DNA of 64,000 nt from Hydrogenispora ethanolica (GTDB lineage Bacteria > Bacillota > UBA4882 > UBA8346): assembly GCF_004340685.1 (NCBI RefSeq), contig NZ_SLUN01000004.1, forward strand, positions 62,001-126,000, given 5' to 3'. How positions within the stretch are numbered: the stretch's first letter is position 1; every line of letters begins with the position of its first letter. This document shows, one piece after another, positions 59,392-64,000 of this stretch. Both the position numbers and the translations under genes were made by a program. A model generated the notes under the pieces. That model had not been told where the DNA came from, did not search any database, and saw nothing but the letters and a program-made list of their open reading frames with translations.

Positions 59392-59959
59392 GGGAAAGGT
59401 CGCTGAATTGCGGGAGCTGCTCGCCGGGCTTCCGGTTTGCGTTTGCGGGCTGGACGATTATCCGCAGGCTCCGGAGGTGGAGGAGACCGGCGTCACCTTT
59501 GCCGAGAATGCGGCCTTGAAAGCCCGGACTATCGGCGAGTATACCGGCGAGCTGACGCTGGCCGATGACTCGGGCTTGGAGGTTGACGCCTTGGGGGGCG
59601 AACCCGGGGTTTACTCGGCCCGTTACGGCCAGCCGGGCTGGAACGATCGGCAACGGTATGAATACGTATTGAGCAAACTTGCCGGAGTGCCGGAGAATGA
59701 ACGGGCGGCGCGGTTCCGCTGCGCGGTGGCACTGTTCGATCCGGTTGCCAACCGGATGGAGCTGGCGGACGGGGCAGTCGAAGGCCGGATCCTTGACGAA
59801 CCGCGCGGTGCCAACGGTTTCGGCTATGACCCGGTCTTTTTTCTGGCGGAGTACCGCAAAACCATGGCCGAATTGGGACCGGAGCAGAAAAACCGTTTGA
59901 GTCACCGGGCTCGGGCCATCGCGGCGATCCTGCCGACGCTCCGGCAGCATCTGGGGTGA
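59360..59959 (+). CDS. rdgB: XTP/dITP diphosphatase (RdgB/HAM1)
   Basis: 199-aa house-cleaning enzyme that hydrolyses dITP, ITP and XTP to monophosphates. [71 protein letters not shown] and [18 protein letters not shown] are all present. GTG 59360 has GGAGGG 8 nt upstream, inside rph. Its stop is next to the start of the phosphodiesterase gene. Confidence 0.96.
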   Translation: MRKLVLATTNKGKVAELRELLAGLPVCVCGLDDYPQAPEVEETGVTFAENAALKARTIGEYTGELTLADDSGLEVDALGGEPGVYSARYGQPGWNDRQRYEYVLSKLAGVPENERAARFRCAVALFDPVANRMELADGAVEGRILDEPRGANGFGYDPVFFLAEYRKTMAELGPEQKNRLSHRARAIAAILPTLRQHLG

Positions 59960-59964
59960 GCGGG

Positions 59965-60438
59965 ATGCGGGTCGGTGTCGTCGGGGATATTCATGGCAGT
60001 TACCACGAATTGCGGAAAGCGGTCCGCGCCATGGGCAAGATCGATCATTTATTGTTCACGGGGGACGGCTACCGGGATATCTGCCGCTTGCGGGAAGAGA
60101 CCGGTCTGTTTGTACGGGGCGTGGCCGGCAATTGCGATTTTGTGAGCGAATTTCCGTTGGAGCAGACCTTTCAGCTGGACGAATTCAAAATCTTACTGGC
60201 GCATGGCCACCAGTATGGCGCCAAAACCGGCTTGAGCCGGCTCGGCCAGGCCGGCCGGGAGCAAGGCGCCGCCCTGGTGGTCTTCGGTCATACTCATCAA
60301 CCGCTGAGTACCACTTGGAACGAGATCCGGCTTTTGAATCCCGGGACGCTCTCCCGAGAGCGCTCGTATGGAGGCGTCTCCTACGGAATCATCGAAACGG
60401 GAGCGGCCGGGTTGAACATGTATCTTCAGCAATTATAG
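59965..60438 (+). CDS. YfcE/MJ0936-type metallophosphoesterase
   Basis: 157-aa calcineurin-like phosphodiesterase. Metal motifs: [11 protein letters not shown] (D-x-H), [12 protein letters not shown] (GD), GNCDFVSEF (GN-D), LLAHGHQYG (GH) and VFGHTHQP (GHTH). The small size matches YfcE/YsnB, which follow rph-rdgB in many Bacillota. ATG 59965 has GGGGTGA 5 nt upstream, overlapping the rdgB stop region. Confidence 0.94.
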   Translation: MRVGVVGDIHGSYHELRKAVRAMGKIDHLLFTGDGYRDICRLREETGLFVRGVAGNCDFVSEFPLEQTFQLDEFKILLAHGHQYGAKTGLSRLGQAGREQGAALVVFGHTHQPLSTTWNEIRLLNPGTLSRERSYGGVSYGIIETGAAGLNMYLQQL

Positions 60439-60464
60439 TGGAATGGTTTTCCAATAGGCCGTTC

Positions 60465-60493
60465 TTGACTATGGCTTCATTTTCAGGTATACT
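60465..60493 (+). promoter_or_regulatory. Promoter of tRNA-Pro
   Basis: TTGACT (60465-60470), 17-bp spacer, TATACT (60488-60493), 16 bp before the tRNA. Confidence 0.8.
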
Positions 60494-60509
60494 GATTATG
60501 CTTTCTAAT

Positions 60510-60586
60510 CGGGGCGTAGCGCAGTTTGGTAGCGCACCTGCCTTGGGCGCAGGGGGTCGTAGGTTCAAATCCTGTCGCCCCGACCA
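60510..60586 (+). tRNA. tRNA-Pro(TGG)
   Basis: 77-nt cloverleaf. Acceptor CGGGGCG / CGCCCCG with encoded ACCA; anticodon arm CCTGC-CTTGGGC-GCAGG gives anticodon TGG, which reads all proline CCN codons by wobble; TpsiC arm AGGTTCAAATCCT. It is the target of an integration event: its last 27 bp recur at 63239-63265. Confidence 0.97.
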
Positions 60587-60587
60587 T
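60561..60587 (+). repeat. Attachment site att, tRNA-Pro side
   Basis: 27 bp (AGGTTCAAATCCTGTCGCCC onward to CCAT) of the tRNA 3' half, identical to 63239-63265. This is the typical tRNA-3'-end att site of tyrosine recombinases. Confidence 0.85.
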
Positions 60588-60599
60588 TAAAAAACATTG

Positions 60600-60636
60600 A
60601 AATGACGGCCTTTCTGGCCGTCATTTTTCTTTTTTG
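60600..60636 (+). terminator. Terminator of tRNA-Pro
   Basis: AATGACGGCC-TTTCT-GGCCGTCATT followed by TTTCTTTTTT. It lies just inside the island. Confidence 0.88.
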
Positions 60637-60795
60637 ACGTTCCTTTTGACGTTCTAATTTTAAAAGGCGCGTCAATACTAGGCTTGTTCCTACTGCTTAT
60701 CTATTCTTCTGGAATTATTAAGCTTGATTAATCTTTAAAGGTCTAAGCGGTAAAGCTTCCCCGGTATTTTCTTTAAGATGAAGTGGATAGAATGA

Positions 60796-60824
60796 TTGAT
60801 GACGGGACACAATTATGGTATAAT
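60796..60824 (+). promoter_or_regulatory. Promoter of the island toxin-antitoxin pair
   Basis: TTGATG (60796-60801), 17-bp spacer, TATAAT (60819-60824). Confidence 0.75.
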
Positions 60825-60851
60825 AAAGCCACAGAAAGGAGTTGAATGTTT

Positions 60852-61112
60852 ATGCCTCAGATCATTCCAATCCGAGATTTGAAAAATACAAGTGAGATTT
60901 CTCAAATGTGTCATGAGTCCAATGAACCGATTTTTATAACCAAAAACGGTTATGGCGATATGGTTATCATGAGTATGAAAATGTATGAAGAAAAGATGTT
61001 CATGCTTGATGTATATAGCAAACTTAATGCAGCCGAGGAACAACTGGCGGAAGGGAAAGTGCTTGACGGGGACGCTTCTTTAAAAAGCGTAAGAGAGAAA
61101 TATAATGTATGA
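60852..61112 (+). CDS. Antitoxin, Phd/YefM family
   Basis: 86 aa, closely similar to the antitoxin at 41573: IIPIRDLKNTSEISQMCHES then EPIFITKNGYGDMVIMSMKMYEEK. Dimeric DNA-binding antitoxin that represses its own promoter. ATG 60852 is 10 nt after GAAAGGAG; ATG 60846 is only 4 nt after it. Overlaps the toxin gene by 8 bp. Island-borne cassettes of this type often stabilise the element. Confidence 0.92.
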   Translation: MPQIIPIRDLKNTSEISQMCHESNEPIFITKNGYGDMVIMSMKMYEEKMFMLDVYSKLNAAEEQLAEGKVLDGDASLKSVREKYNV

Positions 61113-61413
61113 ATTGATTGTTTCGGAGCTTGCACATCAAGATTTGGACAATATCGTTTCATATATTGCCATCCAGTTGGTCAATCCAACGGCAGCGGGG
61201 GATTTCCTTGATGAAGTGGCAAAATGTTATGGCTATCTGAAGAGCAATCCGATGATGTATGCGAAGTGTCAAGATAAGCGGTTGGAGGAAAAAGGTTATC
61301 GTAAGGCATTGATTAAGAATTATGTACTTGTCTACAAAATCAATGAAACTTCCAAAACCGTCAGCATTCTACGCTTCTTCTACAGTGCACAGGACTATGT
61401 AAAGCTAATATAA
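61105..61413 (+). CDS. Toxin, RelE/ParE family
   Basis: 102-aa toxin: YELIVSELAHQDLDNIVSYI, PTAAGDFLDEV, KGYRKALIKNYVLVYKI and TVSILRFFYSAQDYVKL. Same fold as the 41833 toxin but with different sequence, so the two pairs are paralogues, not recent copies. The antitoxin is translationally coupled to it. Confidence 0.92.
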   Translation: MYELIVSELAHQDLDNIVSYIAIQLVNPTAAGDFLDEVAKCYGYLKSNPMMYAKCQDKRLEEKGYRKALIKNYVLVYKINETSKTVSILRFFYSAQDYVKLI

Positions 61414-61560
61414 GTCCCTATCAATTTTAAAGCATCGCAGCGGCGGTGTTTTTTTTATGCCCATTTTTAAGAGAGTGATGCGCCGGGAGATATATATGGG
61501 CTGCTTTATGATTGCCGTTGGCCAACCGGTTACCGGCATCCGGCCGGACGGAAGTGGAGT

Positions 61561-62049
61561 TGCAGCAGTAAACAAAAGGATTTATCAGGGGAAACACTAC
61601 TGGAAGTAAATTATGCACCGAAGCAACTTCCGCCGCTTTACGAAGTTGCAGAGCGGTTTGGATTATCGGTATTGTATTCGCCAAAGCTGGATCCGGGCCT
61701 GGGGACATTACAGCCCTGCCAAAATAAAATTGTACTGCATACACAGCAGGAAAAGACATTCTTTCATGAGTAGGGCGATGCCGCTCATGCCAAGTTTGCA
61801 ACTTTGAAAGCAGGACAAGATGCCGAACAAGAGATTATTGCCGAGTTTGTAGCTTGCGTGCTTTGCAATTTATATGGCATCGAAGGTTTTGAATCCCATA
61901 CTTACCGCTATATTTCCGGCTAAGCTGAAACGGAAGACCCGCCAATGGTGGTGCAAAAGATTATGAAGGTACTGGCGGAGGTGGAGAAATGCTTAAAGCT
62001 GATTTTGGAGAATGCCAATGTGGAATCGTTGAAAAGGATTAGCGTTTAA
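61561..62049 (+). pseudogene. Zincin-like (ImmA/IrrE or ArdC-type) gene remnant
   Basis: In one frame: EVNYAPKQLPPLYEVAERFG, then TQQEKTFFHE-stop-GDAAHAKF, DAEQEIIAEFVACVLCNLYG, HTYRYISG-stop-AETED and VLAEVEKCLKLILENA before the final stop. TFFHE-xx-H-xx-H with the later Glu in AEQEIIAEF is the zinc motif of mobile-element peptidases. Stops at 61771 (TAG) and 61921 (TAA) break it, and the 5' part is not recognisable. Functionally dead. Confidence 0.75.
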
Positions 62050-62282
62050 GCGGGGGGCGAGTGCTCCTCGTTTTTGATAATATTATGCTACTCCAATAAT
62101 TCGGGGTTGATCAATAGCAATTGTTACATGTGGGAATGTTACAAGTGGTATAAGAACTATAAAAAGCAAAAAAAGTAAGCGAAGCAGAATGACATTATTA
62201 AGATCGATATTGCTCAGATTTTGAATAATGATAGTTATTAATTTTCGACACAAGTTGTAACATCTTGAAATAAAAAGAGTGC

Positions 62283-62882
62283 TTGGCCGGAGCGGAGCAG
62301 TTCGGTAAGTATGTGGTGGATTTTGAATACTTTTTGATTGATGTTAACCGGTACTCGGCAAAGGAACTATTAGGCCTAAGGAATTTAATCGGCGGAGTAT
62401 TTTTCCTGGACCAGAAGAAAGATAAAGATGAGTTATTACGACGGCTGGAAGAATTGATTGAGACTTTGGAAAAACTTGAACCGGATCTTTACAGGTTATT
62501 TGTGGTCTGGTTGAAGAATATCGCGGTATTAGGTTTTCCAGAAACATATAAAGAGGCTATCGGCAAAGTCATTGATGATTCATCCCGCACCTCTCAGAGA
62601 AGCCAATAATTAATGTACGGGATGCGTAACCCAAAGGAGGCGCGGAAAATGGTATCCAATTTATCGGAGACATTGAAAAAGGCATATGATGATGCGGTGA
62701 TTGCGGGAAAGATTGAGGTAGCTCAAAATATGCTTGCGAAAGATATGGATGAAAAATTAATATCTGAAGTAAGCGGACTTCCGATGGAACAAATTAATAC
62801 CTTAAAGAAAAATATTAAAGCTACATTAAGAAAGCAAAAAAACCCTAACTTTGTAATGGTTAGGGCTTTTAATTTGTTGTAA
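62283..62882 (+). pseudogene. Rpn-family nuclease/transposase-like gene remnant
   Basis: Two adjacent frames, 62283-62609 (FGKYVVDFEYFLIDVNRYSA, LIGGVFFLDQKKDKDELL) and 62613-62882 (LKKAYDDAVIAGKIEVAQNM, LISEVSGLPMEQINTL), match the C-terminal half of Rpn/YhgA-like recombination-promoting nucleases. The N-terminal catalytic PD-(D/E)XK part is missing and a frame shift or stop separates the parts. A terminator hairpin AACCCTAAC/GGTTAGGG lies inside the last codons. Confidence 0.7.
62838..62874 (+). terminator. Terminator at end of Rpn remnant
   Basis: AAACCCTAAC / GGTTAGGGCTTTT. It overlaps the final codons of the remnant. 62883-63238 is AT-rich and holds no gene I can support. Confidence 0.6.
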
Positions 62883-63238
62883 AGGGATTTTCTTTTCACG
62901 GACTTGAAAAAGTTAGGTGCGCCTCGCCTCTACCATATTAAGACGTCAGTTTTGATACAATGAAACCCTCTTGATTCCAACAGATTTGATTTACGGTCCC
63001 TCAAAATATCCGGCAGAACCGGCAAAGTGCTATCGGCGAAGAGTAAAATTTGCTATAGAGATCATAGGAAAAATACAAAGTTCCCTATAATTGAACAACC
63101 TTATTTTGACGTTCAATGCCGTTCTATATTCCCGATTTTTATCGATTTGATTCGATTAAAAAATATTAACATATCAGTTTTAGCAGGGATTTTTCGATAA
63201 TTTCGACTAGAAAACATTAGAAAATATGGTACGGGGCC

Positions 63239-63265
63239 AGGTTCAAATCCTGTCGCCCCGACCAT
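63239..63265 (+). repeat. Attachment site att, distal copy
   Basis: Second copy of the 27-bp tRNA-Pro 3' end (see 60561-60587). It is not followed by a full tRNA and marks the far border of the island. Confidence 0.85.
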
Positions 63266-63345
63266 ATGAAATATTCATTTGACGGGTTATGGACCCGTCA
63301 AATTTCTTTTTAGTTTCAGCCCCCTTTGTCTCAACTTTCAATAGG

Positions 63346-63374
63346 TTGTGTTTACGGGGTGCCTGTGGTATAAT
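63346..63374 (+). promoter_or_regulatory. Promoter of tRNA-Arg
   Basis: TTGTGT (63346-63351), 17-bp spacer, TATAAT (63369-63374), 31 bp before the tRNA. Confidence 0.75.
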
Positions 63375-63405
63375 AATTAGGCTATATTGGGACTTATATT
63401 GGAAT

Positions 63406-63482
63406 GCGCCCGTAGCTCAGTTGGATAGAGTGGCAGACTTCGAATCTGTAGGTCGGGGGTTCGAGCCCCTCCGGGCGCACCA
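63406..63482 (+). tRNA. tRNA-Arg(TCG)
   Basis: 77-nt cloverleaf. Acceptor GCGCCCG / CGGGCGC with encoded ACCA; anticodon arm GCAGA-CTTCGAA-TCTGT gives anticodon TCG, reading CGA and related Arg codons; TpsiC arm GGGGGTTCGAGCCCCT. The integrase gene downstream faces away from it, the usual arrangement at a tRNA attachment site. Confidence 0.96.
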
Positions 63483-63494
63483 ACCAGGAACGAC

Positions 63495-63529
63495 GAGGGT
63501 TTCCGCGAAAACGGACCCTCTTATTTTTT
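63495..63529 (+). terminator. Terminator of tRNA-Arg
   Basis: GAGGGT-CCG / CGG-ACCCTC (with a small bulge) followed by TTATTTTTTA. Confidence 0.7.
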
Positions 63530-63570
63530 ACCCAAAAATGACCCGTTTTCTAAGAATTTTTCTAAGAATT

Positions 63571-63600
63571 TTAAAAACCGCAGTTATATGCGGTTTTTAA
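63571..63600. terminator. Terminator of the integrase gene
   Basis: Perfect 12-bp arms TTAAAAACCGCA / TGCGGTTTTTAA; can stop the minus-strand integrase transcript. Confidence 0.85.
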
Positions 63601-63604
63601 TTTA

Positions 63605-64000
63605 TTATATTTTATTTTCAGTTTTCCGTTTTGAAAGTGACTTGACAGGTGAGCTATTGGCAACAAGCTCCTCAAGTTTTTCGGCCGCTCCTCGCTGAGC
63701 TTCAACATTTTTATGAATATATGTTCGCTTCATAAAGTTGATATCTGCATGTCGTGCCATGTCGCAGATGGCATTGGGATCTTCATTTGACTCAGCCAAA
63801 ATTGTTAGGACAGAATGCCGCAGATTATGGAACTTCATCATAGGAAGTCCGGCTTTTTTCAATGCGGCTTTAAAGGTCCTTGTGTTGAGATTTTTTGAGT
63901 CAACAGGTCCTCCTGTTTGGTTGGTAAATATCAGACCATATTCCTTCCAAATAAGCCCTTTTTTCTCGGCCTCGACCTTTTTTTCTTCTTTGGCTTTGAG
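63605..64000 (-). CDS. Tyrosine recombinase/phage integrase (N-terminal part outside window)
   Basis: C-terminal 131 residues of a phage-type integrase; the frame is open to the window end. Visible: GLIFTNQTGGPVDSKNL, KFHNLRHSVLTIL with the HxLRH of the catalytic core (Arg and His), HADINFMKRTY with the nucleophile Tyr and preceding His. It catalyses site-specific strand exchange at an att site, most likely the 3' end of tRNA-Arg next to it. It heads a second mobile element that continues to the right and is AT-rich like the tRNA-Pro island. Confidence 0.93.
   Translation of the reverse strand, partial: LKAKEEKKVEAEKKGLIWKEYGLIFTNQTGGPVDSKNLNTRTFKAALKKAGLPMMKFHNLRHSVLTILAESNEDPNAICDMARHADINFMKRTYIHKNVEAQRGAAEKLEELVANSSPVKSLSKRKTENKI

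Larger units (their letters stand above)
60588..63238 (+). mobile_element. Decayed genomic island in tRNA-Pro
   Basis: 2,651 bp between the two att copies, clearly AT-richer than the flanks. It holds a toxin-antitoxin pair, a zincin-like pseudogene with two stop codons, a broken Rpn-type nuclease gene and about 350 bp of gene-free AT-rich DNA. No integrase remains inside, so it cannot move by itself. Confidence 0.8.

Overview
The window reads as a chromosomal stretch from an endospore-type, saccharolytic member of the Bacillota (Firmicutes). Purine-rich Shine-Dalgarno sites precede almost every gene, TTG and GTG starts are common, and there are YesM/YesN two-component pairs, a ylxY - M16 peptidase - dut block, a GH18/SH3 hydrolase, PcrA and many intrinsic terminators. 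An LpxB-like glycosyltransferase hints at a diderm (outer-membrane) lineage. I infer an anaerobic plant-polysaccharide fermenter of the Hydrogenispora/Limnochordia kind, but the sequence does not prove this.

Layout. 1-8.4 kb: two-component system, sugar ABC importer and GH51 arabinofuranosidase, one arabinoside-uptake operon. 8.4-11.1 kb: aldo-keto reductase and SDR epimerase on the minus strand, behind a MerR-type promoter with a 19-bp spacer, divergent from a merR gene. 11.2-12 kb: AT-rich HEPN/nucleotidyltransferase pair. 12.2-18 kb: LDH/MDH-family dehydrogenase, aminotransferase, OsmC and VOC proteins, a DUF2993-like protein and LpxB-like protein. 18-23.7 kb: YlxY-like deacetylase, GH18 hydrolase, M16 peptidase, dUTPase. 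23.9-26.9 kb: branched-chain aminotransferase, Lrp regulator, alanine dehydrogenase. 26.9-31 kb (minus): xylulokinase, metal-cupin sugar isomerase-like protein, ROK repressor. 31.7-40 kb: GntR regulator, ABC importer, NanA-like aldolase, RraA-like protein, SGNH hydrolase, flavoprotein, apparently a catabolic unit for an acidic or acylated sugar. 40-42.2 kb: DUF2284 protein, heptamer repeats, a Phd/ParE-type toxin-antitoxin pair flanked by 53-bp direct repeats. 42.5-47.7 kb: SsuCBA-type ABC importer followed by a histidine kinase and response regulator. 48.5-50 kb: MFS gene split by a miniature element. 50-60.5 kb: housekeeping block (pcrA, cell-wall amidase, M42 peptidase, OTC-family enzyme, fumarase alpha/beta, rph, rdgB, phosphodiesterase). 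60.5-64 kb: tRNA-Pro with a decayed 2.7-kb island ending in a copy of the tRNA 3' end, then tRNA-Arg and the C-terminal part of a tyrosine integrase running off the window.

The most unusual content is non-coding. A 178/179-bp element occurs twice (48733-48910, 55668-55846). It folds into two large hairpins whose apical loops are complementary (a kissing-loop arrangement); one copy splits the MFS gene so precisely that removing 180 bp restores the frame, and the other lies in the leader of the OTC-family gene. A second repeat family (15714, 23231, 44216, fragment at 54345) has an 11-bp stem with a compensatory base-pair change. Three unrelated intergenic regions carry arrays whose units are multiples of 7 bp.
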